This document shows positions 1-12,299 of a stretch of DNA of 64,000 nt, one piece after another. The stretch comes from Paratinospora sagittata. Taxonomy: Eukaryota; Streptophyta; Magnoliopsida; Ranunculales; Menispermaceae. Numbering within the stretch: the stretch's first letter is position 1; each line of letters opens with the position of its first letter. The notes beneath the pieces are model-generated. The model was not told the origin of the DNA. It ran no database searches and saw only the letters and a list, made by a program, of their open reading frames with translations. The stretch spans positions 21,621,438-21,685,437 of the forward strand of contig CM069598.1 of NCBI GenBank assembly GCA_035771175.1. Direction: 5' to 3'. A program made the position numbers and the translations under genes.

Positions 1-1685
1 AGTACTAGCTACTACTGTTCTTCAACCCATGGATTACACATGTTGCATTATTTATTCCTGAAAAAGAAATTGAGGTGAGCTAATGCCTAGTGGATCACTT
101 TAAACAATATTCCTGAACTCTTATTTATTAATAGCATAATACATCAAATCTAATTAGATATTCAAACAAGTACATACATTATGTTGCAACATTAATTTGT
201 TTAAAGAGTCATCGCTAACCATCCGTTTGGGTTATAGACCACCTAGGCGGAATCACCTTTCCCTCGGAACTCTTCTCCAAATGGAGTCCGAAATTCACTG
301 ATCATTGTCACACATATCCTTGGCCTTTTGGAAACACCCCAGGCTAGGCCAAGACACCTTTCAATGTATTGTTATCTTTTTATTGTGACTTTAGTGAGGC
401 AAATAATATGACTAACATACCTACATTATTAATGTAACGTATTAACATATCATACCATTATAAAACTATTACTGAACAACACCCAACAACTCATATCATG
501 CCATAATTTAACAGTAATCATTTCATAAATGTGAATAGTACTATATATGTGAATAATACTATATATGTGAATAATATCATATCACAAGGCTGTACTAAAA
601 GAATAGTTCTCAATAAAATAAGTCGGATTAGTCTCTGGGCTAAGTGGTGGAGTCATAATGGTCTCGCTTAAGTACCACTTTTCTAGAGCAGTAAGCTGCC
701 TCTCGTTCACTATTTACAGGTACTTGGGACAAGACTGTGTCTGACTGATTAAATCAATTACTAATTCAACAGAGTAATGATATGGTGCATGGATTTCATA
801 TACCAAGGTACATGCATAAATAGTATGGTGTAAGTGAATATCAAACATAATGAAAAGTGCATAATAACTTTATGAAAAGGCATAATGCATGCATCATAAT
901 AATGACTAACATATAAATAATTTAAGAAGATAATTCACACACACTCATCTAACTAGATAAGATATAACATTCTAGAAATAAATAAGAATAAAGGAAAAGG
1001 TCAAGGATCACACCCACACGAACACGCGTAATTCGTCGTTCAGGTTCCTTGACAATTATAAATCTCCACCCTTGAAGTGTTGACTTGGGTCGGGTGTTTG
1101 GACAAATTTGGGATAAGGATCACACCTTACTAATATATCACTCAATAAAAGTAATAGTAAATGGTGATCATTTCTGATGTACAAGATCCACAAAAGGGCA
1201 AGTACGGAGCATACTATGTATCACTCAATTACTACTAGTTTTTATACTACAAACTACTACAACTCTCACAATATTTGCTAAAATACTTCTAGCTCTCACT
1301 TGAACTCTCTACACTTGAGTTCTCACTCTCACTTGGATCATTTGGAATGAATGTCAAGCACACCTATTTATACTAGTTTACAACACATCATAACCACACA
1401 ATTTAAAATTTACAAAAAATCATGGCCTTACATATGTATTCTACTTTTTGACCACTTTTTCACCAATGATTTACACATAGTGTTGGGCTTTGACTTGGGC
1501 TTAGAATCTTTTAAATATTGGACTTGAGCTTGAGCTTGATCATGGGCTCAAAACAACTATACTTCTTAGAATTGATGTTGGGTTTGGCCTTTGGGCTTGA
1601 TTATGGATATGAGCTCAAAATAAATTTATATTTATACAAATTTTCTTATTTTGTGACATTTAGATAGTAATGGTGGTGAAAATAT
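1..1685. other. Unassigned AT-rich sequence, possibly a decayed LTR
   Basis: No convincing coding region on either strand. Phrases such as 'cactcatctaactag' (about 940-955) and a block of short CG-containing patches at 220-350 resemble in style the minus-strand LTRs seen elsewhere in the window, but I found no terminal repeat, TSD, primer site or polypurine tract. It ends where homology with the Athila-like LTR begins. I see nothing else in it. Confidence 0.3.
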
Positions 1686-2933
1686 TGATTTTTTACTTAT
1701 TTATTTATTGGTTATATATTTTATAAGTTTATGAAATTTTTGACTATTTTATGGTTTATCTACTCATTAGTGCGTGGAGGCCTGGGCCTGGAGAATGGAG
1801 GACGAGGCTCAGAGAAGAAGAAAAACAAGGTGATGATTTTCAACATGTGGAGGCCGGGACGCCGAGATAAGAATTGAAGAAAAAAGAAAAAATAGCAAGT
1901 GAACACCGCGACGCCCAACTTAAGAGTCGCGACGCTGGGAGTTTGAGTCCAATTAGGACTTTTGTGCATTTTTTACAAGATTTCCTTGTTTCTCCTTCAT
2001 ACTTATAAATAAAACATATAGAAACTTAGGAGAAGGATATCCATTGAAAAAATAAGCAAAGAAGGTGCAAAAGGAGAAGAAAAAAAACACGTTGAAGAGC
2101 CGCAAAGAAGCCGATTGAAGAATTTGGTGGAGTTGTTCAAGATCTTTACCTTATTCTTTGTTCTTTAGTTTTTGAGTTTCTGTGTTTTCAATGATGTTTG
2201 ATACTATGAATTTTGAGTTTTTATTTATAGTTATGGGCTAGATTAGTTTCTAGGTTTGTAATTGGAACTCACATATAACCTTGGATTTATTATTTTAAAT
2301 TTAGATGTTTATTAGTTAATTTTGAGTTGTGTATTTTAATCTATGCTTTTCTGCTTCTAATTAACCAACCATTAATTAAATTGATTCATTAAATCTAGAT
2401 GAACTTGGGAAAGAGATTTTAGATTTAGAACTTGATTAAAGTGACGTATGATCAAAAGGTGGAAGCCACGAGTTCATGCTAGATAGGAATATACTTGTAT
2501 GACATATGTAACAATCAAAAGAGTAATGAATTTTGTTTTAATTCAAATCACATAGAAATATAGTGATTTAATTAGATAAGATTGGTTTACTTGACCATTG
2601 GAAGAGGCTTGTACATAAATTAGGGCTCTTGGTTAACAACTTAAATTAATTAATTGATTGAAAAATAAATAAATAGATCTAGGTGAACTGTTAGAGAAAA
2701 TCGTAAACCTAGGCTTTGAAATATTTGATTTATCAAATTCTGAATTTATATAGCGCAATTTAAATCTTTTGCTTTGTTTCATAACTAATTTTGATATTTG
2801 TTTAGATAAGATTAGGTTGAAATTTTTTTAATAATTAACTAGAAATTAGTGACAAATCTATGTAGGAACGATACTTTGCCCTTCACTTTATTACTTGTTT
2901 ACGATATTGTGCAATTGCAATTATTTAGCAACA
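1686..2933 (+). repeat. 5' LTR of the Athila-like element
   Basis: From 1742 it matches the 3' LTR almost base for base (gactattttatggtttatc in both). Its first 55 bases align only loosely to the 3' LTR start at 12300, so the left boundary is uncertain by tens of bases. The right boundary is set by 'caaca' six bases before the primer-binding site. Sequence after 2349 has no counterpart in the truncated 3' LTR. Confidence 0.7.
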
Positions 2934-2939
2934 AGTTTT

Positions 2940-2957
2940 TGACATCATTGTCAGGGA
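2940..2957 (+). other. Degenerate primer-binding site of the Athila-like element
   Basis: The 18 bases tgacatcattgtcaggga match the usual Athila site (tggcgccgttgtcgggga, from memory of the family) except for G-to-A or C-to-T transitions, which fall mainly at CpG positions. It lies six bases after the LTR end, as expected. Identification rests on the family pattern; no tRNA alignment was run. Confidence 0.6.
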
Positions 2958-3059
2958 TCTGTTTTTCTAATTTCTTTTGTTAATATTAATACCAATCAAT
3001 CATAGTCTTAATCTAAGCTTTTAATTTTTATTGTTTTTTCAGGTACTTGAAGTCGTTGT

Positions 3060-4312
3060 ATGCGAACGTCTAGAAGCTTAGAGTTAATTCCTTTTGATCC
3101 AGAGATTGAAAGGACTGCACAGAGAAATCGTAAAGAGAAAAGGCAAGTTTCTACTTAACAACACACAATAGAAGACTAGATTATCCCAGCACCAGGAGCA
3201 GGAGAACCTAGATCTTTGCGAGATTATGCTATCCCGCCCCGTCGGTCAATGACATTCCATCTAGTATTTTGAGACTTGCTATCCAAGCCAATAATTCTGA
3301 GATCAAGCCTGTGACCATTTAAATGCTCCAAACTTCGATGACCTTTGGAGGTGCACCCACTGAGCATATCAAGAATTTCTTGGAGATTTGTGACAATTTC
3401 AAGCAGAACGAAGTATCTACTGATGTGATTCGACTCTGCCTTTTTTATTTTCACTCCAAGAGTTGATTGAACTCTCTTCTAGTTGGATCTATCACTACTG
3501 GTGAAGTTTTGGCCCAGAAGTTCTTAGTAAAATTCTTCTCACCAGCTAAGACTGTAAAGATGCGGAATGACATTACCCATTTCAAGCAGCATAACTTAGA
3601 ATCTCTCTACGATGCATTGAAGGTACAAAAAGTTACTTAGGAAACGCCCTCATGATGGGATACCAAAGTGGCTACAAGTGCAAACTTTCTATAATGGGTT
3701 GTTGGAACTTGTAAGAACTACTATTGATGTTGTTGTTGGTGGAGCTCTTATGGAAAAGTCCATTGATGAAACATATATTTATTAGAGAAGATGGCTTTCA
3801 ATAACTGTGAATGGCCTTCCGAGCGGATGGTACCAAAGAAAGTTGTTGGTGTTTATGAGTTGGATGCACTCACTGCCTTGACTACTCAGGTGAATGTTTT
3901 ATCTAAGAAGTTTGAGACATTGGGGGTTCCTGCCATTCAAAGTCTTTTTGTGGCTTGCAATATGTGTGATGGCAGTCATTCCAATGACCAGTGTTCTCTC
4001 AATCCTGTGTCAATGCATTATGTGGGATATTATAATGGGCAAAAAATCAACCAGAACTACTATAATCTGGGATGGAGAAATCATCCTAATTTATCATGGG
4101 GTCAACATCAAAGCCAACTTCTAACAATGAGGCCTATGTTCTCACCCAAAATACCTCCTTAGACTCAATTCCAAGAGAAAAAGTTTCCATTGGAAGAGAT
4201 AGTGCAGCAGTTGGCTGTTAACACTGATAAGTTCATGAATGAGACGATGACTCAATTCCAAACCCAAACAGCTTCTATTCGGAATCTAGAGATGCAAGTT
4301 AGCCAACTGGCC
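3060..4312 (+). pseudogene. Gag remnant of the Athila-like element
   Basis: An ATG at 3060 opens a short reading frame (MRTSRSLELIPFDPEIERTA) that hits a stop after about 33 codons. Further downstream, interrupted frames recover gag-like phrases: 'RSLRDYAIPP' near 3211, and a 123-residue open stretch at 3791-4162 with 'NCEWPSERMVPKKVVGVYELD' and a cysteine-containing segment 'CNMCDGSHSNDQC'. These are typical of Athila gag. There are many stops and frame changes, so no protein is made. The coding sequence stops at about 4312 (residues QLANL), exactly where the SIRE-type LTR copy A begins. Confidence 0.75.
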
Positions 4313-5351
4313 AACTTGTTCTGGTTGTTTCAATCAAGAAACACACCAGCATTACAACACTAAGATGTTGGGTGGTTCTAACGCAGTAGAACACTTTACA
4401 TTAAGCACAGTACATAGCATTACAAAGATATGAAATGTGAAATGGGTAATGCTAAATTGAAATACACCTTCTGTCATTTACCTTTCAATGTTCAGTATTG
4501 CTCAAGTGCAATTTCAAAAAGCATGAATGGTATGATATGAAAATCAGTGCTTTATCGAAAGATAAAATATACCAAACAAATATTGACGTTGAAAACAGAG
4601 GACTAGTGTAAGTCAAAGACACATACAATTTTCAAAATAGATATAGAATATATGTATGAAAACTTCTAGTTCAACGATTAGTAGTTTAACGCAACCACTG
4701 ATATAGTTCAATATAGTACTTAAGATATGAAATCAAGTACGACTGTATATCTTGAACTATTTCTCAAATTCTATCATCGGCAATAATGATACCAAATGTG
4801 AATCAGTGCTGAGAATTTGAGTTGATACCAATATGAAAAACAAATTTTCAAAGATAGAAATATATTTGAAACTCAATATGAAAATCGTATAGGTATTAGT
4901 GAAAAATGCTTTGAAAGATTAGAGAAATGAATTCATTTTGACTCAAACTAACTTTCAAAAAGTATTGGCACAACACAAAGTGATTGGCAAGTTGTTTGGT
5001 CCTAAGTGTTAGTATTTATAGACTTAGTGGGACATGGTCGTTTGACATTTGAAGTTCAAATAATGTGAACGTTTTCACACAACGGATAGAATGTTATATG
5101 AAAATAGCAACTGCGATTTTCACACACATTCTGGTTTTTTCCAGATAGCATGAATAAGGAGAATTTCAGGATACCGCGATTAATGCATCAGAGAAGATCT
5201 CTGATTTATCTGAAAAGTTCTTGTGCAGAGATTTGTTCTGAAAAACAAACCGATATGGTGTACGTGTCAGAACAGTGACCATAGTTGAATTAGCGTCGTG
5301 ATTCCGCAATCAGTTTCCTGAAGCATAATGTCAACTTTGTCGTTTTGTTCC

Positions 5352-6010
5352 TTGATGGCACTTATTACGTATAAGCGTCCTGCTAAACACTTAAGTGAGA
5401 GCGCTACTAACTCGTAAGCGTCCTGACTTACTTATGACTTTAGACGACTTAAACTTTGAGGGCGTTAATGCACAGTTAGCGTCCTACTATGTTTTAAAAC
5501 TATTAAGTGCATGAGGGCGCTACCATCCGAGTAAGCGTCCTGCCTTTAAAACATAAAACAAAACATGAGGCTACTACATTACGTGAGCGTCCTACTAGAT
5601 AAAAACATAACATGAGGGCGCTAGTACTATGTAAGTGTCTTGCAAGTTAAGACATTTAAAAAACACGCTGAAGGACAATCAACGTCCTAAAAGTTATTAA
5701 GTTAATTTCCAAAAGTGAGGGCGCTCCTATTCAGTAAGCGTCTTGAGAGTTTAATCAACTTATAACCATCAACGTCCTCAAAAAAACATTCTTTGAAGAA
5801 CTTTTAAAAGATCTTTCAGTAAGCTGATGCTGAGTCAGCTTCCTGACAACTTTAGAAGTTGACTAATATATAAAACTGCTACTATACAAGTAAGCATCCT
5901 GATTAATCAGTTCATTTCAACCTTGAGCATTGTCAGCGTCCTAATGACCTATCAACATCCTGACTTAACGAGTTCAGGAGAGCGATACTATATCATTAGC
6001 GTTCTGAAAG
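5352..6010 (+). repeat. Array of short hairpins inside LTR copy A
   Basis: About ten imperfect units of the form 'gagggcgct' + 10-12 bases + 'agcgtcctg', spaced mostly 45-75 bp apart. Clear units: 5397-5425, 5458-5485, 5513-5542, 5567-5593 (left arm damaged), 5614-5642, 5717-5745, 5979-6008; half-units at 5373-5382, 5671-5688 and 5770-5780. Each unit folds to an 8-bp stem with one G-T (G-U in RNA) pair. The same array occurs in inverted order in copy B at 22092-22808. Function unknown. Confidence 0.8.
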
Positions 6011-6553
6011 ATTATTTGAAAACAGTTTTTACTCGCGATAAAATATTTGATAAATGCGAATAAAAACTCGGTATATTTCAAATTAAATATATAGTATTAA
6101 ATCATTTGAAATATAGTTAAAAACATCAAATCAAAACATGCAGATTTAGAAAACATATGAAAATGATATATTCATGGTTTTGAAAAACATTTTGAACAAT
6201 AACGATTAGAGAAAGATATACCTTAAATCCTTGTGTATTTCTTCTCATAACTGTTAAATCCAACTCTTCATTATGAGATCTTCAATGAGAGCAATTCGGA
6301 GTTGAATGACTTGAACGTTGAGCGAGAGATGTTGTCACGAAGTTTGATCAAATCGTTCTTTGATTTATGATGCGATCATTGGAGTCCTTTCACGACTTAT
6401 ATGTCTTTGTTTTCCTTTGATTGAATCATTCATTGGCTTTTTGCTTTTCCTTTGGTGTAGAGATAAATTCTTGAAAAACGTTCGTTAGAACCAAAAAATA
6501 CTTTGTTTGTGATCATCAAAATATACTTCATCAAGTATACTTTAGGGATGTGT

Positions 6554-8489
6554 TGTAACGCCCGTACCTTAGGATGATGTCATTTTGACCCATAAAGTAC
6601 TCGTATACGTGTACGCATACATATATGATGCTCGACGCACGTTGGTTCGAGTTCCTTTGCATGAAGTTTCGAAATGATCAGAGACCCGTTCGACGTCGAA
6701 ACGTGTCAAAAATGGTGTTTTGGATCAGTGGAGCTTGCTCCATGGAGGAAGAAATTTCTGTCACCGATTACATTCATAGCTTGATCTCCTAGATCTGTGG
6801 TCCAATTGAGCTGAAAGTTTTTCAACTTATTCTTCTCTGATAGGTATTTATTATGAACGGTGAAGATCTTGATCAAAGTTGTTTATTGTGAGTTATAAAG
6901 CTCCAAACACTATTATCTGGATTTGCGGATTTTCTTGCGCAGTTTTGATCAAATGGTTGGATCTCACAATCCCAGCGTTGGATTGAGCTGAAATTTTACC
7001 AAAATGGTGGTCACTGACTCATAAACATTTTGAACGGTTCCGATGTTAAATTTTTGAGTCTTTGCAAGAAATTAATTATCTAAGTAAAAGTAATTGCAAC
7101 AGGAAACTGTTCCTTCTATTTATTAAGTGTATTTTTAAGTTATGGGCCCAAAATATTTCTATAAATACAACCAAAACGAGATTTTTGCTCATTTGCTTGT
7201 TTTTGGACTTAGAGAAAACGGGAGAAGGGTGGAGAGGAGGAAAAGAGGAGAAAAACCTAGGGTTCTTGGTGTTCTTGGTGATTTCTACTCAAATCTCACC
7301 TAAGGTAATGAAATTTCTCATTTTTCTTCCTTAAATCTCTTTGTGGATGTATGAATAAGCTTGGTTTTGACTTAGCAAAGGGTATGAAACCCGGATTTGG
7401 AGTGACGCTAGCCTAGAATGGACTGATTTTCATCTCTTTTAACTTGTTCTTGGTGAAATTAACCCTCTAAGACTTAGATATACCCTTGAGAAACATTTCC
7501 CAACAATTCCAACTCGTTTTTGAAGGGGTTTGGAGTTAGAGTTTCGTGTGAAACTCATAGGAGAGACTAGTAGGCCACTGATTTGGGTTCCTTGAGTGAT
7601 TTGGAACCCAATGACACTATTTTCCCCAATTTCTAGCAAGAAATTGGTAGATCTAGAGATTTTGATCTTTGCTCGATTCATCGACTTAGAGTTAGAATCG
7701 AGTCTTGCCCTTCAACTATGTTGACCTAGGAACCATTGTTGAGGAAACCATGTTGCAAGATCAGTGTTTGGCGTTGCCGAGCATGGTGGTGTAGTGTAAA
7801 ATTGGCCTAGGGTTCAATTTCGGGATGTTTGCCCAAATTAGGGCTTTTGCCCCAAATCAAGTCAAATGATAAAATTGACTTGGGTATTGTTTAATTGGAC
7901 CTAAATGGAGTAGAACCATGGGTTTAGAATGTTTGAACCTATGATAATTTAGCATGTCTTAGTTCAATTTGCCCTTATGTCATGTATTGCCAAATTGAGG
8001 ATTTTGACCAAGATATAATCAATTGATGAAATTGACTTGATAAATAGTCAACTTAACCCTTAATATGATTGAATGTTTTGCATTATAGTGGTTGTGATCA
8101 AGGGAATCCACCTATGGCATTCAATTTGGGTTCTGTGTAGTTTGATTTGATGTTAATTGGTCAAATTGAACAATGGGGATTAGGCTCATGGGTTAGCCAT
8201 TCTAGAATCATTAGTTAACTTTGAAATTGAGATTTAACATGGTTATTAGCATATTTTGGCTGATTTTAATATTGTATGAACCATGTATATATTGTAGGGA
8301 TTCTAATTGATTCGAGTAACCCACGTGGGCTAGTTGGAAGTCTATGTACGTGAGGTGATTGGTGATCGTACCAGTACTTGATTTTGGATTGAAAATTGGA
8401 TTAGCTAGACTTAGCCAATCGAGAGTGAGTGTTCTTTTATTTGTTGGTTTTCATATACGTGGCATTGTATTATATAACTTGTTTGAAAT

Positions 8490-8531
<42 letters not shown>

Positions 8532-9308
8532 ATATGTCATATGCATGTTTTAATTTATTCATGAAATGAAATTTGAGCATATTCCATTGGGTTACATTTG
8601 GGTCGAGTCTCCTATTAGTCCTGGTATAGGGTTTTGAAAGAATTGTAAATCGGTGACGTTTGGAATTCCTATTAGAATACGAGTAAGAGGTCGTTCGGGC
8701 ATGAGTTTCAAGCACTCGTGTTCTCGAATTTGATTCTTACCTAGGAGTTGTTAGGATTGCATTGCATGTTGTTTAAATGGTATGCATTGTCTTAATTATG
8801 ACATGATGCATTATATTAGCATGTATGTAATCTTGTTTTCATTTTCATGTTATCTCATGTTATTTCAAATGTTTTAATGATCTTGACATGTTTTACATAA
8901 ATGCATGTATATTGCCACTTGTAGAAGACATTCACTGAGCTTGTTATAACTCACACCTCATTCTTATCATTTCAGGTTCTGATAGGAAGGGAAAAAGGAA
9001 GGCTTGATTGCGGAGCATTCCTTCTAGTACTTTGTTGATGTAGGTGTTGTACAGTTAGTATTTTGATATTATGTACATGAACACTTAGTATTTGTATTAA
9101 TAACACGTAGATGGGTTGTGTATGTTTTATATTATTTGCATTTTCATATCTTTATACTTGGTATTTTTGGAGATGTAATCTTTAATTGTTGTTGATCATG
9201 ATTAGATGATGTTATTATGTTAGGCTGAGGGGAAGTTGGGTGTATCGCCGGAGGGTATACCCGGGGGTTCCGTGCTGGTCATGACGTCATGTATAGTGGG
9301 TCGTGACA
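6554..9308 (+). mobile_element. Solo LTR of Tekay-like family a (2755 bp)
   Basis: Starts tgtaacgcccgtacc and ends gtgggtcgtgaca, with 5-bp flanks tgtgt (6549-6553) and tgtgc (9309-9313), a TSD differing by one C/T transition. Removing it restores the continuity of LTR copy A, as shown by the uninterrupted counterpart in copy B at about 19150-19165. It carries no internal coding region. It is the same family as the LTRs of the complete element at 40520-51109: same end motifs, and TGATGTCA/TGACGTCA boxes about 20 bp inside each end (6575-6582, 9282-9289). Confidence 0.88.
8492..8529. repeat. (TA)n microsatellite
   Basis: A run of about 19 TA units inside the family a solo LTR. It creates spurious isoleucine/tyrosine-rich reading frames on both strands. 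Confidence 0.95.
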
Positions 9309-9339
9309 TGTGCTAAGGATGAACCATATAGGTTAACAA

Positions 9340-10359
9340 TGCGAAGGAATTGCCTGAGGTGGTTCAGAAGCCTAATAACTTGGTTGAAGCTACTCAAGAG
9401 GAATTAGTGGATGAGAAGGTAGAACATGAAGAGAAGCAACGAGACATTCATAAGAGTGTTATGCCTTACAAGCCACCACCACCTTTTCCTCCACGTTTAC
9501 AAAAGTAGAAGTTGGACAAGCAGTTCTCCAAATTTCTAGAAGTGTTCAAAAAGCTTCATATAAATATTCCCTTTGCTGATGCTTTAGAGCAGATGCCAAA
9601 CTATGTTAAGTTCATGAAGGATATTTTATCCAAAAAGTGAAGGTTGGGGGGGATTTGAGACAGTTGCTTTGACAATGGAGTTAGCAATGCTTTTCTCTAG
9701 AAGAAGTTACCACCAACGCTCAAGGATCCAGAAAGTTTCACTATTTCATGCACTATTGGGAACCAATTTTTAGGTAGAGTTTTATGTGATTTGGGTGCTA
9801 GCATCAACTTGATGCCTTTGTCTATCTATCAGAATCTGGGTTTGGGGGAAGCAAAGCCTACAACTGTCACTCTAAAACTTGCCAATAGGTCTCTTAGCTA
9901 TCCAAGGGGAATTGTTGAGGATGTTATGGTTAAAGTTAATAAATTCATCTTCCCGGCGGATTTCATTGTTTTAGATATGGATGAGGATCGAGAAATCTCA
10001 ATCATTCTTAGAAGACCATTCCTAGCTACATGGAGGAAACTTATTGATGTGCAAAATCAAGAGTTAACCATGAGGGTTCAAGACAAAGAGGTCACTTTCA
10101 ATGTCTTCAAGGGGATGAAGTTCCCTAAAGAATCATATGAATGACTTAGAGTTGATGTGCATGGTTAATGCTTCTGTTGAAAATACATTCCTTGCAAATG
10201 TTACTATTGACCCTCTTGAGGACTTGATTGTTAATGTTTTTATAATGGAAAAACTTGATTCTCGTGGATATCTAGATTTGTTAGATGCTTCTCAATTTTA
10301 TAGATCAAAACAACAATTTGACAAATTGGAGCTTCCATCAAATATGCATTCTCTATTTG
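9340..10359 (+). pseudogene. Gag C-terminus and aspartic protease remnant of the Athila-like element
   Basis: After copy A the Athila frame resumes with 'NNAKELPEVVQKPNNL' and 'MPYKPPPPFPPRLQK' followed by stops near 9508 and 9640. A longer open stretch from about 9774 to 10144 holds the protease: catalytic Asp in 'DLGAS' (9788-9802), flap-like 'RSLSYPRGIVEDVMVKV', 'FIFPADFIVLDMDED' and 'ILRRPFLAT'. The linker usually leading towards RT follows ('LDASQFYRSKQQFDKLELP', to about 10335). Sequence then jumps to the integrase end, so no functional pol can be made. Confidence 0.8.
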
Positions 10360-10536
10360 GGAAAGCTCAAGTCCAGACCCTTTCGCATCACCAAAGTATT
10401 TCCATATGGAGTGGTGGAGGTTGACGAGGAAAACATAAAAAGAAATTTCAAGATGAATGAGCATCAATTCAAGCATTATTGGGGGGGATCTATTGATTGT
10501 GGAAAATCCCCCATCACATTACCCAATTTGGAATAA
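10360..10536 (+). pseudogene. Integrase C-terminal remnant of the Athila-like element
   Basis: Reads 'GKLKSRPFRITKVFPYGVVE' and then 'FKMNEHQFKHYW' to a stop at 10534-10536. In Athila/Tat elements this is the last part of integrase (GKLKSRW-SGPF...VFPYG pattern). RT, RNase H and the integrase zinc finger and catalytic core are missing, so this is the right side of an internal deletion whose junction lies at about 10335-10360. Confidence 0.75.
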
Positions 10537-11574
10537 CAGTTGCAAAAGTCAAGCCGATGACTATAAATCAAGCGCTTATTGGGAGGCAACCCAATTATTT
10601 TAGTTTGTTCTTATTTTCTTTTTAGTTTAATTGTCCCATAATTTATTATTTTCTAGGATTCATTTTCTTTTAATTGAATTTATGTTTATTTTATAGGTTT
10701 TTGGGCAAGTTTGGGGGTTATTAGTTCCCAAAAATTTCAATTTTTAGAGGCAGATGAGAAGGATTGACGGAATGGTGGTCAGGGGAGTATTTTGAACCCT
10801 TCATTTATTTATATGTCCTTTATTTTATTGGTCATCATTGAAGATAATGCTACGGCTAAGTTTTGGGGGGTTGATTTTGTGTTATTTTATTTTTTTATCT
10901 GTCGATTGTTATGGTCTTGTTATGGTTTGCTTTGTGTTAATATGTCATGTTTAAGGTCTAGTTTTGATGCTTTGCTTGTTTAGTTTAGGAGTTAAGTTTG
11001 ATGATGTGTGTTAGTGTTAGGTGTATTTTCTAGTTTGGGTATAAAGAGTTCTTTGAATGAAAGTTATGATTTGCTCAGAATTGTTTTAGGTCGATGATAA
11101 GAATATGATTGAAATTAGAAATGGTTCTAGGAGAATGAGAGAGGTTGTTTTTGTCTGGGTGCTTGACTTGATCATTAGTTGTGCTTTACTTGAGACTTTT
11201 TACACCCATTGAACACATAGCTATAAACACTGAGCCACTTAATAACTTTAAATTAGTTTTATGCAAACTAAGTTTTTAATTAAGATCTTATCGAACTCTA
11301 GAACTTGTTTAAATATCACTCGAAGAGAAACCTGGGCATCATACCATTAGAAAAATGATTTAGGTCATTTTTGGATTGTTTGAGCCATCAAGCCACCTTA
11401 TTCACATGTATACCCCTAGTCACTCATTTTGAGCTTAATATTAGCCAAGCCAAATAATTTAATTCCTACTTTTCTACCTTCACCCATTACACTTTGATCA
11501 TTATGGAGCTTTGGTTTGGGAGGATAGAAAATTGGGAATGAAAGGAGACCAAGAAAGAAGTTGTTTAATGTTTG

Positions 11575-11616
<42 letters not shown>

Positions 11617-12299
11617 AAAAAGTGAAAAGAAAGAAAGAAATGCTACACTGGTGTTATAAAAAAAAAGTTTGGGGGTGAAGTAGCTAAAAAAAAAAAGATG
11701 AATGTTGAGAATGAACGCGAACAATGGGAAGAGTTAAATTCAAAAATCAAGTTGAGGGTGTATATGAAATGTTTGAAATGGTTCTATAAGATGACTGAAA
11801 TGATTGAAGGGTTTAGGGTGTTTTAAAGCCTTATTCACACTTATTTTTCCTACCTTATCTCTAGCCTAACATTACAAGATGGAAAAGTCCTATTGATTCC
11901 TATTGGTATGTTAGTCTATATTACTGGAGAGTGCTATAAAAAATGATCCTATCATGAGTTCGAATTAAGGCTATATATAGAGAGATCGATTGTTGTTACA
12001 TAAATCAATCCAAAACTCAAGTGGCTAAGTGTGAATGGTTAAACAAACACACACATGAAGAATCAAAGGTAGAGTATATATGGTGAAGGTTGGGTTGAAA
12101 TTCTAGACTTTCACAACTTTCTAAGTTTTCCTGGTAGTCATAACTCAAAAACAATCTTTGAGGCCTTCGTTACAAATTTGAGATGAATCATTACTTGTCT
12201 TCTTGTTGGTAGGTTTTGTGTGTTTACCGTTTTATTCGTGTTTTTAGTTCATGTTAACTTTTCTTTGCTAGACTAGCAAAGTGTCAAGTTTGAGGGTAC
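10537..12299 (+). other. 3' noncoding region of the Athila-like element
   Basis: It begins with the lineage-typical block cttattgggaggcaaccca (about 10576-10594). No env-like open frame is visible. A (TA)n tract lies at 11576-11612, followed by A-rich simple sequence. The last bases before the 3' LTR, gtcaagtttgagggtact (about 12283-12300), hold the purine-rich stretch expected of a polypurine tract. Confidence 0.6.

Larger units (their letters stand above)
4313..9338 (+). mobile_element. SIRE-type Copia solo LTR, copy A, 5'-truncated
   Basis: Without its nested solo LTR (6554-9308) this segment is about 2.3 kb and is homologous, in opposite orientation, to 19138-23790 (copy B). The right end is '...ggttaaca' at 9338, matching the inverse of copy B's left end. 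The left end lacks about 700 bp present in copy B and joins Athila gag at the six bases aacttg (4313-4318), which occur in both parents. No coding sequence is seen. Assignment to SIRE-type Copia comes from the complete 5' end of copy B (starts TGTTGGTCCCACC and contains 'tggttcggccaagcctacg'), which resembles SIRE LTRs; this is family recognition, not a database result. Confidence 0.65.

Noticed and set aside
1..1685. Possible endogenous pararetrovirus or further LTR element
   Set aside because: No RT, movement-protein or coat-like phrase and no terminal repeat could be found.
5352..6010. Regularly spaced repeats resembling a CRISPR array
   Set aside because: Repeats are degenerate, consist of paired arms with short loops, occur in a plant LTR in two copies, and no cas-like gene is present.
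8359..8715. Open frames rich in Ile/Tyr on both strands
   Set aside because: They are produced by the (TA)n tract at 8492-8529 in a solo LTR.
10537..12299. Possible envelope-like gene in the Athila-like 3' region
   Set aside because: Some Athila elements carry one, but no open frame with signal or membrane segments is visible here.
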